64,000 nt of DNA, taken from NCBI GenBank assembly GCA_025463925.1, contig JAODBK010000087.1, positions 1 to 64,000 of the forward strand. Reading direction: 5' to 3'. A program made the position numbers and the translations under genes. Below, piece after piece: positions 1 through 8,295 of this stretch. The stretch is from Acidimicrobiales bacterium. Its GTDB lineage: Bacteria; Actinomycetota; Acidimicrobiia; Acidimicrobiales; AC-14. Each line of letters starts with the position of its first letter. Positions within the stretch are counted from its first letter, which is position 1. Below the pieces are notes generated by a model. The model was not told the origin of the DNA. It saw only the letters and a program-made list of their open reading frames with translations, and made no database searches.

Positions 1-959
1 ACGGGCCGGTCGTCGCGGTCCTGCTCGAGTCGTCGCGCCCGCGGCTGGCCCGCGAGCTGCTCGGCGCGGCCGCCCGCCTGGCGCGACCGGTCGGTGGCTC
101 GGTCGTCGCGCTGAACACCATGCCGACGCTCGACGACGCCACCGCGTCGTCGTGGGGCGCCGACGCGATCGTGCGGCTGTCCGGATCGGCCGTCGAGGAG
201 GACGTGGCCGGCGCGCTGATCGCGTGGTGCGAGTCGGCGCCGCCGTGGGCGGTGCTGGCCCCCGGCACCATGTGGGGCCGCGACGTGGCCTCGCGGGTGG
301 CGGCCCGGCTCGGCGCCGGTCTCACCGGCGACGCCGTCGACCTCGACGTGCGCGACGGCCGGCTCGTGGGGTGGAAGCCGGCGTTCGGCGGTCGGTTGGT
401 CGCGGCAGTCATCGCGACGTCGCCGGTGCAGATGGCGACGGTGCGGCCCGGCATGCTGCCGGTGCCCGAACCCCGCGAGCCCTCCGACGTGCCGGTCGAG
501 GAGATCGTGGTTCGGGCCGGCGGCCGCGTCCACTACCTCGACGCCATGCGGGAAGACGACGTCGACACCCTCCAGATCGCCCGCGCCGTGGTCGGCGTCG
601 GCACCGGCGTGACGCCGGACGCGTACCCCGAGCTGGACCCGCTGCTCGCGGTGCTCGGTGCCGAGATGGGCGCGACCCGCAAGGTCACCGACAAGGGCTG
701 GCTGCCGCGCGCCCGGCAGATCGGCATCACCGGCCGGTCGATCTCGCCGTTGCTCTACGTCGCCATCGGACTGTCGGGAAAGTTCAACCACGTCGTCGGT
801 GTGCGCGGTGCCGGCCAGATCCTCGCGGTGAACCGCGACCCCGACGCATTGGTGTTCCAGTCCGCCGACGTCGGCATCGTCGGCGACTGGCACGAGGTGG
901 TGCCGCGGCTCGTCGCCGAGCTGCTGGCCCAGCGGACGACCGAGCGAGTGGAGGCTTGA
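1..959 (+). CDS. etfA: Electron transfer flavoprotein alpha subunit, 5' truncated
   Basis: This is the alpha subunit of electron transfer flavoprotein, the soluble FAD/AMP heterodimer that takes electrons from acyl-CoA dehydrogenases and passes them to ETF:quinone oxidoreductase. The reading frame is open from base 3 (GPVVAVLLES...), so the true start lies before the window. The C-terminal FAD domain is clear: RARQIGITGRSISPLLYVA, then SGKFNHVVGVRGAG, AVNRDPDA and the closing DVGIVGDWHEVVP. The stop overlaps the next start by one base (TGATG). It fits the seven acyl-CoA dehydrogenase genes in the window. A beta subunit is expected just upstream, outside the window (inference). Confidence 0.93.
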   Translation, partial: GPVVAVLLESSRPRLARELLGAAARLARPVGGSVVALNTMPTLDDATASSWGADAIVRLSGSAVEEDVAGALIAWCESAPPWAVLAPGTMWGRDVASRVAARLGAGLTGDAVDLDVRDGRLVGWKPAFGGRLVAAVIATSPVQMATVRPGMLPVPEPREPSDVPVEEIVVRAGGRVHYLDAMREDDVDTLQIARAVVGVGTGVTPDAYPELDPLLAVLGAEMGATRKVTDKGWLPRARQIGITGRSISPLLYVAIGLSGKFNHVVGVRGAGQILAVNRDPDALVFQSADVGIVGDWHEVVPRLVAELLAQRTTERVEA

Positions 960-1399
960 TGCACCCGGTTCATTGGTTGGCGGTCCTCCGCATCGGCGTG
1001 GGGCTGTGGTGGGCCGAGAGCTACCGCCACAAGAACAAGGCGGCGTGGCTGCAGCGGGGCGCCGGGATCGACTGGGGCAAGTCGATCGCCGAGAAGCACA
1101 AGTGGCCGTTCGTGAAGACGGGGTTCGAGAAGGTCGTCGCGCCGCACCCCAAGTCGATGGCCTATGTGGTGGTGTTCGGTGAGCTGGCCATCGGGCTCGG
1201 CCTGATCTTCGGCTTCCTCACGCCGATCGCGGCCGCCGCCGGCATCCTGCTCAACCTCGTCTACTTCGTCCTGATGGTCCACGACTGGGCCGAGCAGGGT
1301 CAGAACCTGGTGATGCTGCTGGCCGAAGTGGTCATCATCGGCACCCACGCGTGGCAGGTCTGGTCGATCGACCACGTCCTCAAGATCTTCGGAAGCTGA
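959..1399 (+). CDS. DoxX-like integral membrane protein
   Basis: A 146-residue membrane protein of the DoxX/DoxD type. The start ATG overlaps the etfA stop by one base, so the two are almost certainly co-transcribed and probably translationally coupled. An N-terminal segment (LAVLRIGVGLWWAESYRHK) is followed by a soluble stretch and three hydrophobic helices: one around MAYVVVFGELAIGLGLIFGF, one around AAAAGILLNLVYFVLMV, and one around NLVMLLAEVVIIG. DoxX-like proteins often accompany redox enzymes and quinone chemistry, but the role here is unknown. Coupling to ETF could suggest a function near the respiratory quinone pool (inference). Its stop codon lies inside a TGAC-N6-GTCA dyad. Confidence 0.78.
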   Translation: MHPVHWLAVLRIGVGLWWAESYRHKNKAAWLQRGAGIDWGKSIAEKHKWPFVKTGFEKVVAPHPKSMAYVVVFGELAIGLGLIFGFLTPIAAAAGILLNLVYFVLMVHDWAEQGQNLVMLLAEVVIIGTHAWQVWSIDHVLKIFGS

Positions 1400-1410
1400 C
1401 ACGGCCGTCA
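1397..1410. promoter_or_regulatory. TGAC-N6-GTCA operator-like dyad, copy 1
   Basis: TGACACGGCCGTCA. The first half overlaps the TGA stop of the DoxX-like gene. Its centre is 28 bp from the next copy, so the two form a tandem pair upstream of the amidohydrolase gene at 1456. Flanks do not extend the dyad, so it is weaker than copy 2. Confidence 0.5.
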
Positions 1411-1424
1411 CCCCTCGGATAGCC

Positions 1425-1438
1425 TGACGCCAGCGTCA
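1425..1438. promoter_or_regulatory. TGAC-N6-GTCA operator-like dyad, copy 2
   Basis: TGACGCCAGCGTCA, extended to a 7-bp-arm palindrome CTGACGC-CA-GCGTCAG. It ends 17 bp before the amidohydrolase start, in a position where a bound repressor would block transcription. A ribosome-binding site (GGAGGAG) follows it directly. Confidence 0.7.
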
Positions 1439-1455
1439 GCCATCTGGAGGAGCCG

Positions 1456-2631
1456 ATGCGCTACGAAGTCATCTCGGCGGATGCCCACATCCTCGAGCCG
1501 CCGAACATCTGGGAGACCTGGCTCCCGAAGAAGTACCAGGACAAGGCGCCGAAGCTCGTCAAGGACGTCGACGGCGGGGACGCCTGGCAGTTCGCGGGCG
1601 CTCCCCAACCCGACCCGATCGGGCTGACCTCGACGCCCGGCATGCCCTACGACCAGTTCCGGTGGACGGGTGTGACCTACGAGGAAGCCCGCAACGGCTG
1701 CTACAACGGCGAGGCGCGCCTGGCCGACATGGACATCGACGGCATCGACGCCGAGATCCTGTTCGCGCCGCAGCGCACCATCGGGCACTTCCTCGGTGAC
1801 GAGGACGACGACTTCGTCCTGGCCGGCGTCGACGCGTACAACAACTTCCTCTTCGACGAGTTCTGCGCGCCCGATCACGATCGGCTCATCGGCGCCGGGC
1901 AGATCCCGTCGCTCGGCATCGACGTGGCAGTCGACTACGTCCGCAAGCTCAAGGCCAAGGGTTTCAAGACGGTCGCCATCAGCAACTGGCCGTCGGGCGG
2001 CGAGAGCGTCTCGGCCGAGGACGACCCGTTCTGGGCCGCGGCCGCCGAAGAGGGCATGCCGGTCTGCATCCACATCAACGTGATCTCGCGCAACGCCCGG
2101 CAGCGGCAGCGCAAGGCCACCGAGGCCGCGGTCAAGAAGGGCGGCGGCACGCTGTACGGCGGCGCCCGGCCCGACGCCAACGCCAAGGCGGTGGGTGGGC
2201 TGGCCGGCGTGTTCAGCACGGTGCCGTCCACCATCGGCCAGCTGATCTTCACCGGCGTGTTCGAGCGCTTCCCGGATCTGCACATCAGCTTGATCGAGAC
2301 CGGCGTCGGCTGGATCCCGCATTACCTCGAGTCGGCCGACGACCGCTACTGGCGCAACCGCTCATGGGGCAACATCCCGCTGAGCCAGCCGCCGTCGTAC
2401 TACTGGTACCGCAACATGAGCGCGACGTTCATCGTCGACCGCTCCGGCATCGCGCTGCGGCACTGGGTCGGCCTCGACAACATGATGTGGTCCACCGACT
2501 ACCCGCACCACGGCAACGACTGGCCCTACAGCCGCAAGGTCATCTCCGAGATGATGGGCCACATCGACACCGCGGAGCGGCACAAGATCATCGCCGGCAA
2601 CGCCGAGCGCATCTTCGGGCTCGGGCGCTAG
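1456..2631 (+). CDS. Amidohydrolase family 2 protein (TIM-barrel metal hydrolase/decarboxylase)
   Basis: A 391-residue member of the Amidohydro_2 family, which includes ACMSD-type decarboxylases and related metal-dependent hydrolases. The metal motif near the N-terminus is SADAHILEPPNIW (DAH at 9-11). Later family signatures are CIHINVIS, IETGVGWIPHYLE and the C-terminal WSTDYPHHGNDWP (Asp/His ligand region) before NAERIFGL. Proteins of this subtype are abundant in actinobacterial catabolic clusters, but most have no proven substrate. A good Shine-Dalgarno (GGAGGAG) supports the ATG, and a dyad sits just upstream. A second family member lies at 13737-14927. Its stop overlaps the convergent MerR gene stop by four bases. 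Confidence 0.88.
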   Translation: MRYEVISADAHILEPPNIWETWLPKKYQDKAPKLVKDVDGGDAWQFAGAPQPDPIGLTSTPGMPYDQFRWTGVTYEEARNGCYNGEARLADMDIDGIDAEILFAPQRTIGHFLGDEDDDFVLAGVDAYNNFLFDEFCAPDHDRLIGAGQIPSLGIDVAVDYVRKLKAKGFKTVAISNWPSGGESVSAEDDPFWAAAAEEGMPVCIHINVISRNARQRQRKATEAAVKKGGGTLYGGARPDANAKAVGGLAGVFSTVPSTIGQLIFTGVFERFPDLHISLIETGVGWIPHYLESADDRYWRNRSWGNIPLSQPPSYYWYRNMSATFIVDRSGIALRHWVGLDNMMWSTDYPHHGNDWPYSRKVISEMMGHIDTAERHKIIAGNAERIFGLGR

Positions 2632-3323
2632 CCGGCGTCCTCGGCGGCCCGGCCGGCGTCGATCGACCGCAGCGTCATCCGCTGCACGGCGCGGTGGTGC
2701 ACGTGGTTGAGGATCGTCTCGACCAGCGGCAGGATGTCGGCGATCTCGGTCGCGGCGCGGGCGCGAAAGGCCTCGACCTGCGCGCGGGGCACGTCGGCGC
2801 GTTCGCCGGCGAAGACCGCGAGGACGTCGTTCTGCATCGCGTCGAAGTGCTCGACGTAGAGCTTGGCGAGCAGCACCACCATGGCGACGGGCATCCCGAG
2901 GTCGAGCAGGCCCCGCAGCGCGTGGAGCACCTGCAGGTCGGTGTTGTCGTAGGCGTGGCGGCCGTGGTCGAACGACAGCAGGCCGACGTCCTCGAGCCGC
3001 TTCACCAGCTCCTCGGCCAGGCCCGACGCGGCAACCAGCTCGTCGCGCCCGTACGATCCCGAGCCGGCGGCGAACAGCGTGTCGACCAGACCGAGCCGGC
3101 CCTCCTCGGAGAGGACCTTGATCGCGCCCAGGCTGAAGTGTCGCGATTGCAGGTCGCGGATCCGCTCGAGCTGGCGCAGGTGGCCGGGCCCGTACACGCC
3201 GGCGCGACCATCGCGCCGCGCCGGCGCCAGCAGGCCTTCGCGCTGGTAGAAGCGGATGGTGTCGACCGCGACGCCGGAGCGGTGGGCCAGCTCGTCGATG
3301 CGCCAGTCGGTGTCGTCACCCAC
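2628..3323 (-). CDS. MerR family transcriptional regulator
   Basis: A 231-residue MerR-type regulator from the GTG at 3323; a TTG at 3332 would add three residues. The N-terminal winged helix-turn-helix reads WRIDELAHRSGVAVDTIRFY followed by QREGLL and the LRQLERIRDLQ helix. The C-terminal part (EIADILPLVETILNHVHHRAV) resembles the helical ends of MerR proteins that control acyl-CoA or lipid genes. It has no cysteine pattern for metal sensing. It is divergent from the fused CoA-transferase with only about 38 bp between starts, so it probably controls that gene and itself (inference). It ends in a CTAG shared with the amidohydrolase stop. Confidence 0.85.
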   Translation of the reverse strand: MGDDTDWRIDELAHRSGVAVDTIRFYQREGLLAPARRDGRAGVYGPGHLRQLERIRDLQSRHFSLGAIKVLSEEGRLGLVDTLFAAGSGSYGRDELVAASGLAEELVKRLEDVGLLSFDHGRHAYDNTDLQVLHALRGLLDLGMPVAMVVLLAKLYVEHFDAMQNDVLAVFAGERADVPRAQVEAFRARAATEIADILPLVETILNHVHHRAVQRMTLRSIDAGRAAEDAG

Positions 3324-3361
3324 GGCTCCCAAGCTACGCGGGCTGTACGTTCGGTGTGCTC

Positions 3362-5035
3362 ATGACGAAACAGATGGAGCTCTCCGAGGCGGTGCGCGCC
3401 AACGTGCGGCCGGGCGACAGCGTGCACCTCGTCGTCGGGCACTCGCGCTGGTCGGCGGCGTCGTACGAGCTGGTACGCCAGACGTGGGGGACCGATCCGG
3501 AGTTCACCCTCGTCATGCTCAGCCTGTCGTCCCTCGGCGCGCTGTTCTTCCGCGGCGGGCTGGTGCGCCGGGTGATCACCGCGTACTCGGGCGACTCCTT
3601 CCCGACCTACACGCCGAACCCGATCTACCAGGAGGCGTACCAGTCGGGCCGCGTCGAGGTCGAGCACTGGTCGATCCTCACGTTCCAGCAACGCCTCGAA
3701 GCGGCGGCGCGTGGGCTGCCGGCGATGGTGACCGGGTCGCTGGCCGGCTCCTCGATGGCCGCCAACGCCGACTTCCACGAGGTCGACACCCCTGCCGGCC
3801 GGGTCGGTTTGGTGACCGCGCTGCAACCCGACGTCGCGATCATGCACGGCGTGGTGGCCGACCGCGACGGCAACGTCGCCGTCAACGCCCCGTTGCTCGA
3901 GGGCGTCTGGGGCGCGCTGGCCGCCAAGCGGGGCGTCGTCGCCACCGTCGAGCGGATCGTCGACGACCTCACCCACGTCGCCGACCGCGTCGTGATCCCG
4001 TCGCACCGGGTGCTGGCCGTCGTCGAGGCGCCGTTCGGCGCCCATCCGGGCGGGTTGTTCGCCCGCGGGCTGCCGGCCAGCGGTTACGGCGAGGACATCG
4101 ACTTCTGGGTCTCGGCACGAGACGCGGGGCGACGCGACTTCGACGAGTGGGCTCGCGAGTGGGTGCTCGACGTCGGCGGTCACGAGGCGTACCTGGCCAA
4201 GCTCGGCCAGCCGCGGCTGCATCGCCTGCAGGCGCGCACCGACCCGCACTCGTGGCGCGAGGACGAGGAGGCGCACCCGGTCGACGCCGGCGCGCCCATC
4301 ACCGCATGGGAGACGGCCGCGGTCGTGGGCGTGCGCCTGCTCCGCGAGCGGATCGCGGCGGTAGGGGCCGACGCGGTGTTGGCCGGTGCCGGCGTCGCCA
4401 ACTTGTCGGCCTGGGTCGGCGTGATGGCGGCGCGCGCCGACCGTCACCCGGTCGTCCTCACCGCCGAGCTCGGCATGTGGGACTACACGCCGACGCCGGC
4501 CGACCCCTACATCTTCAACCACCGGTCGTTCCCGACGGCCGGCGGGCTCTCGGACGCGTCGCGCGTGCTCGGCCTGATGATCGGCGGCCACGGCACCCGC
4601 GTGATCGGGTGCCTCGGTGCCGCGCAGGTCGACCGCTTCGGCAACATCAACTCCACCGACATCCCCGGTCGCTCGTTCCTCGTCGGATCCGGTGGTGCCA
4701 ACGACGTCGCCTCGCGCGCCACCGAGTGCCTCGTGGTGACGCAGGCCCGGCCGCACCGCATGCCGGCCGACGTCGGCTATGTCACCGCACCGGGGACACG
4801 CGTGCAGACGGTCGTCACCGACCTCGGTGTGTTCCGCAAGCGCGACGGTGAGCTGTGGCTCACCGCGGTGCCGGCGGGCGACGGGCCGGTGGACCAGCGG
4901 GTGAAGGCGGTGGCGGCCGCGGTCGGCTGGGAGCTGAAGGTCGACCGCCACATCGAGCAGCTCGCGCCGGTGACTTTGCCGGAGGTCCTGGCCCTCCGCC
5001 GCTACGACCCGGAGCGCCTGTTCCTGGGCGACTGA
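3362..5035 (+). CDS. Fused alpha-beta family I CoA-transferase (IpdAB-like)
   Basis: A 557-residue protein carrying both halves of a family I CoA-transferase in one chain. The alpha-like half opens with MELSEAVRANVRPGDSVHL and contains PDVAIMHGVVADRDGNVAV. The beta-like half starts near residue 315 (PITAWETAAVVGVRLLRE) and contains LTAELGMWDYTPTPADPYIF, where family members have their active-site glutamate (AEL), and IGCLGAAQVDRFGNINS. IpdA and IpdB, which open the last steroid ring in mycobacteria, are separate subunits whose summed length is similar. Ordinary 3-oxoacid CoA-transferase activity is the alternative. The start is ATG 3362; GTG 3356 is in frame. It faces an aldolase gene tail to tail with a five-base gap. 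Confidence 0.8.
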   Translation: MTKQMELSEAVRANVRPGDSVHLVVGHSRWSAASYELVRQTWGTDPEFTLVMLSLSSLGALFFRGGLVRRVITAYSGDSFPTYTPNPIYQEAYQSGRVEVEHWSILTFQQRLEAAARGLPAMVTGSLAGSSMAANADFHEVDTPAGRVGLVTALQPDVAIMHGVVADRDGNVAVNAPLLEGVWGALAAKRGVVATVERIVDDLTHVADRVVIPSHRVLAVVEAPFGAHPGGLFARGLPASGYGEDIDFWVSARDAGRRDFDEWAREWVLDVGGHEAYLAKLGQPRLHRLQARTDPHSWREDEEAHPVDAGAPITAWETAAVVGVRLLRERIAAVGADAVLAGAGVANLSAWVGVMAARADRHPVVLTAELGMWDYTPTPADPYIFNHRSFPTAGGLSDASRVLGLMIGGHGTRVIGCLGAAQVDRFGNINSTDIPGRSFLVGSGGANDVASRATECLVVTQARPHRMPADVGYVTAPGTRVQTVVTDLGVFRKRDGELWLTAVPAGDGPVDQRVKAVAAAVGWELKVDRHIEQLAPVTLPEVLALRRYDPERLFLGD

Positions 5036-5040
5036 CCTCG

Positions 5041-5715
5041 CTACATCGGGTTCTGGCGGAGGTAGCTGTAGATGCCGGCGAACTGCTGGTTGACCTTCTC
5101 GGGCAGCTCGTGGATCGGGCCGAGCGCCTTGGCGCCCCACACGATCTGCGCGCTGCGCTCGATCAGCGCGGTGACGTGCAGCGCCTTGCCGGGGTTGGCG
5201 CCGACCGCGACGGTGCCGTGGTTGGCGAGCAGCGCCGCCGACCGGCCGTTCATCACCGCGACCGCGTTGTCGCCGACGCCGTCGGTGCCGCTCATCGCGT
5301 AGTCGGTCACCGCGACCTCGCCGCCGCAGTAGATCGAGAACTCGTCGATGCAGGCCGGGATGTTCTGGTGTGCGACCGCGAACATCGTGGCGAACACCGG
5401 GTGGGCGTGGATCACCGACCCCACGTCGGGAAACGCCTTGTAGCACGCGATGTGGAGCGCCTTCTCCGACGACGGCCCGCGGTCGCCCGTGACGGTCTTG
5501 CCGTCGAGGTCGATGATCACGAGGTCGTCGAGCGTCATGAGGTCGTAGTCCACCGACGACGGGGTGATGACGATGTTGCCGTTCGGGAGGCGGGCTGAGA
5601 TGTTGCCGGCCGTGCCCTCGGTGAGCCCCTTGCGGAGCATGTCCTTGGCCGCGGCCAGAACGAGCGCGTGCGCGTTCTCGACCGAGCGGGGCGCGCTGTC
5701 ACCATTCGAACTCAC
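5041..5715 (-). CDS. Class II aldolase/adducin family protein (fuculose-phosphate aldolase type)
   Basis: A 224-residue zinc-dependent class II aldolase-like protein. Expected features are all present: phosphate-binding GTAGN at 34-38, PSS at 52-54, the catalytic glutamate in SSE (E84), the zinc histidines in HAHP (H103, H105), and the third histidine in ANHG (H166). Such enzymes cleave ketose- or aldonate-phosphates to dihydroxyacetone phosphate or glycolaldehyde-type products, and some members are decarboxylases. The GTG start overlaps the stop of the upstream dehydrogenase (GTGA), so the two are one operon. With the divergent FGGY kinase they suggest a kinase-dehydrogenase-aldolase route for a sugar acid or polyol (inference). 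Confidence 0.87.
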   Translation of the reverse strand: MSSNGDSAPRSVENAHALVLAAAKDMLRKGLTEGTAGNISARLPNGNIVITPSSVDYDLMTLDDLVIIDLDGKTVTGDRGPSSEKALHIACYKAFPDVGSVIHAHPVFATMFAVAHQNIPACIDEFSIYCGGEVAVTDYAMSGTDGVGDNAVAVMNGRSAALLANHGTVAVGANPGKALHVTALIERSAQIVWGAKALGPIHELPEKVNQQFAGIYSYLRQNPM

Positions 5716-6692
5716 GGGAGCACCTCGGGGTTGACGATGTGGACAGGGCGCTCGCCCGACAGCAGCCGGGCCAGGTCGTCGGCGATCAGGCGCGAGTGGT
5801 TGGCCTCGGTGTCGTAGGTCGCGCCGCCGATGTGCGGCGTGAGCACCACGTTCTTCATCGACGCGAGCGGGTGGTCGGTCGGCAGGTTCTCACCCACGAA
5901 GTGGTCGAGCCCGGCAGCTGCGACCTTGCCCGACAGCAGCGCCGCGACGAGGGCGTCGGTGTCGTGCAGGTGGGCGCGCGCGGTGTTGATGAAGACGGCG
6001 CCGTCCTTCATGGCGTCGAACTGCGCTGGGCCGATCATGCCGGTGGTGTCGGGCGTCACCGGCGCGTGCATCGACACCACGTCGGCCTGGGCCAGCAGAT
6101 CTTCGAGCGAGTGGGTGGCCGCGGGGTTGTAGGGATCGTACGAGATCACCTTCATGCCGAGGCCCTCCAGCCGCCAGGCCAGCGCCCGCCCGACCGCGCC
6201 CAGCCCCACGATCCCGGCCGTCTGCCCAGCGATCTGCCACGCCCGGTACCGCTGGTAGGGGATCGAACCACCCCGATAGACCTGGCCGTCGCGCACGTCG
6301 GCGTCGGCCTGGAGCACGTGACGGTTGAGGGCGAACAGCAATGCCACTGCCATCTCGGCCACGGCGTCGGCGTTGCGACCCGGCGCGCGCAGCACCGGGA
6401 TCTTGGCCGCGGTGGCGGCGCCCACGTCGACGTTGTTGGGGTCACCGCGGCACGAGCCCAGCGCGACCAGGCCGGGCACGTCGAACACCGACTTCCCGAC
6501 CTGATCGGACTCGACGACGATGATCGTCGCCCGCTCGGTGGTGGCCCGCTCGGCCAGCTGGTCGGACGAGTACAGCCGCAACGGCTGCTGGTCGATCCAT
6601 GGATCGAGCACCACGTCGGCGATCTGCCGGAGCGTGTCCAGGCCCTCGCCACGGAACGGTGCAGTGACGAGGGCCCGCGGCTTGTCCGGCAT
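5712..6692 (-). CDS. D-isomer-specific 2-hydroxyacid dehydrogenase (phosphoglycerate dehydrogenase-like)
   Basis: A 326-residue NAD-dependent D-2-hydroxyacid dehydrogenase. The nucleotide-binding Rossmann motif is GIVGLGAVGRALAW followed by the acidic ISYDPY. The catalytic residues are Arg in INTARAHLHD (most relatives have NTARG), Glu in GLDHFVGEN and His in LTPHIGGAT. The ATG at 6692 (MPDKPRALVTAPFRGEG) matches where the family fold begins, although the frame stays open upstream through the promoter region. It is the first gene of a two-gene operon with the class II aldolase and is divergent from the kinase at 6745, with a TGAC-N6-GTCA dyad in the shared gap. Confidence 0.88.
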   Translation of the reverse strand: MPDKPRALVTAPFRGEGLDTLRQIADVVLDPWIDQQPLRLYSSDQLAERATTERATIIVVESDQVGKSVFDVPGLVALGSCRGDPNNVDVGAATAAKIPVLRAPGRNADAVAEMAVALLFALNRHVLQADADVRDGQVYRGGSIPYQRYRAWQIAGQTAGIVGLGAVGRALAWRLEGLGMKVISYDPYNPAATHSLEDLLAQADVVSMHAPVTPDTTGMIGPAQFDAMKDGAVFINTARAHLHDTDALVAALLSGKVAAAGLDHFVGENLPTDHPLASMKNVVLTPHIGGATYDTEANHSRLIADDLARLLSGERPVHIVNPEVLP

Positions 6693-6713
6693 GGCGGCAA
6701 TACTGTCGGAGTA

Positions 6714-6727
6714 TGACGCTCGTGTCA
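6714..6727. promoter_or_regulatory. TGAC-N6-GTCA operator-like dyad, copy 3
   Basis: TGACGCTCGTGTCA, in the 52-bp gap between the divergent dehydrogenase (start 6692) and FGGY kinase (start 6745). One bound dimer here could control both directions. Confidence 0.65.
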
Positions 6728-6744
6728 CGTAGACCACCGCGCCG

Positions 6745-8079
6745 GTGACTGCCGAGGTCACCGTCGGCATCGACATCGGCACGACGTCGGTCAAGGCCGT
6801 CGCCGCCGACGGCGACGGCACCATCGTCGCCCGGGCGCGGGTACCCCACCGCTTGCTGGTGCCGGCGCCCGACATGCTCGAACACGACGCCGTCGAGGCG
6901 TGGGCCGAGGGACCGGTGAAGGCGCTGGCGGCGTTGGGCGTCGACGAACCGCTGGCGGTCGCGGTCTCGGCGATGGTCCCGTCGATGACCGCGGTCGACC
7001 GAGCCGGTCGGCCGGTCGTGCCCGGCCTCCTCTACGGCGACGCCCGCGGCCGGCACGCCCAGTCGACGTCGACGGTGGCGCCGATCGGGGAAGCGGCCGA
7101 GTTCGTCAAGTGGTGCGCCGGCGAGGCGCCCGACGCCCACGGCTACTGGTCGGCACCGGCCGTCGCCAACTACGCGCTCGGCGGCGAGGCGGCGGTCGAC
7201 TTCGGCACCGCGTTCACCACCAGCCCGCTGTTCGGCGCCGCGATGGCGTGGGACGAGGCAGTGCTCGCCGACGTCGGCGCCCGGCTCGACCAGATGCCGC
7301 GCGTCGAGATGATGGGCACCGCCATCGGACGGGTGACCGGGTCCGGCACGATCCTCGCCGGTGGGTCGATCGACGCCATGGCCGAGCAGATCGTGGCCGG
7401 GGCCGACGACGACGGCGACGTGCTGGTGCACTGCGGCACAACGATGATCGTGTGGGCCGTCATCTCGGACGAGCGGCAAGGCCAGGGCACGTGGACGATC
7501 CCGCACACCACGCCCGGCAAGCTCATGATCGGCGGTCCGTCCAACGCCGGCGGCCTGTTCCTCAACTGGGTGCTGTCGTTCGTCGGCGAAGGGCCGACGG
7601 ATGTGGACGACCCGTGGCGGGTGCCGGTGTGGGAGCCGTACGTGCGCGGTGAGCGCGTCCCGTACCACGACGCCGACCGGCGCGCGGTGCTGCACGACCT
7701 CGACCTCACCGAGGGACCGAACGCGGTCCGGCGCGCCGCGTACGAGGCAGCCGGGTTCGTGACCCGGCACATCCTCGACTTGGGCGCGGTGACCGGGCGG
7801 CGCATCGTCGCGACGGGTGGTGGCACGCGCGTCGGGCCGTGGATGCAGGCGCTGGCCGACTGCACCTGCCTGCCGGTCCACGTCGCCGCGGTGCCGGAAG
7901 GCGCGGCCCTCGGCGGGGCCTTCCTCGCGCGTCAGGCCGCCGGGCTCGAGACGTCGATGACCGACGCCGCCCGGTGGGCATCGACCGACCACATCGTCGA
8001 GCCGGCGCCGGAGTACGCGGTGCCCGTCGCCCATCGGTACGAGAAGTTCCTGTCGTACTCCGAACGCGGGGAAGGCTGA
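6745..8079 (+). CDS. FGGY-family carbohydrate kinase (xylulokinase-like)
   Basis: A 444-residue ATP-dependent kinase of the FGGY/actin-like fold. The N-terminal phosphate-1 loop is VGIDIGTTSVKAVAAD, with a conserved MVPSMTAVD segment. The C-terminal nucleotide-binding signature is VATGGGTRVGPWMQALAD followed by VPEGAALGGAFLA. It is shorter than typical xylulo- or glycerol kinases (about 490-520 residues). The GTG start is the first good choice after the operator. It likely phosphorylates the intermediate that the aldolase at 5041-5715 cleaves (inference from the divergent arrangement and shared operator). The substrate cannot be read from the sequence. Confidence 0.87.
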   Translation: MTAEVTVGIDIGTTSVKAVAADGDGTIVARARVPHRLLVPAPDMLEHDAVEAWAEGPVKALAALGVDEPLAVAVSAMVPSMTAVDRAGRPVVPGLLYGDARGRHAQSTSTVAPIGEAAEFVKWCAGEAPDAHGYWSAPAVANYALGGEAAVDFGTAFTTSPLFGAAMAWDEAVLADVGARLDQMPRVEMMGTAIGRVTGSGTILAGGSIDAMAEQIVAGADDDGDVLVHCGTTMIVWAVISDERQGQGTWTIPHTTPGKLMIGGPSNAGGLFLNWVLSFVGEGPTDVDDPWRVPVWEPYVRGERVPYHDADRRAVLHDLDLTEGPNAVRRAAYEAAGFVTRHILDLGAVTGRRIVATGGGTRVGPWMQALADCTCLPVHVAAVPEGAALGGAFLARQAAGLETSMTDAARWASTDHIVEPAPEYAVPVAHRYEKFLSYSERGEG

Positions 8080-8082
8080 GCC

Positions 8083-8295
8083 ATGGCGCTCGAGGTGTCC
8101 GTCGACGCCGACAAGTGCATGGGTTCCGGCAACTGCTCGTTCTGGGCCCCCGGCGCGTTCGACCTGAACGACGATGGCGTGGCCGAGGTGGTCGACCTGG
8201 ACGCAGTGCCGGAGGAGAAGATCCTGCTGGCCGCGCAGGGCTGCCCGACCCAGGCGATCACCGTGACCCGCGACGGCCAACGACTGGCGCCATGA
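8083..8295 (+). CDS. [3Fe-4S] ferredoxin, P450-associated
   Basis: A 70-residue ferredoxin with three cluster cysteines: C12 and C18 in KCMGSGNC, and C54 in GCPTQAI. The position that would hold the fourth ligand is Gly15, the pattern of [3Fe-4S] ferredoxins that deliver electrons to actinobacterial cytochromes P450. It starts three bases after the kinase stop and its own stop overlaps the P450 start by four bases (ATGA), so it is the dedicated electron donor candidate for that P450. No ferredoxin reductase gene is present in the window, so a reductase must be supplied from elsewhere. Confidence 0.93.
   Translation: MALEVSVDADKCMGSGNCSFWAPGAFDLNDDGVAEVVDLDAVPEEKILLAAQGCPTQAITVTRDGQRLAP

Noticed and set aside
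152-958. Upstream extension of the DoxX-like frame (415 residues)
   Set aside because: The extension is arginine-rich out-of-frame sequence overlapping the clear EtfA coding frame. The protein starts at the ATG at 959.
3002-5446. Long 814-residue minus-strand frame
   Set aside because: It is antisense to the fused CoA-transferase and in the wrong frame for the aldolase and MerR genes; composition is Arg/Asp/His-rich as expected of GC-rich antisense DNA.
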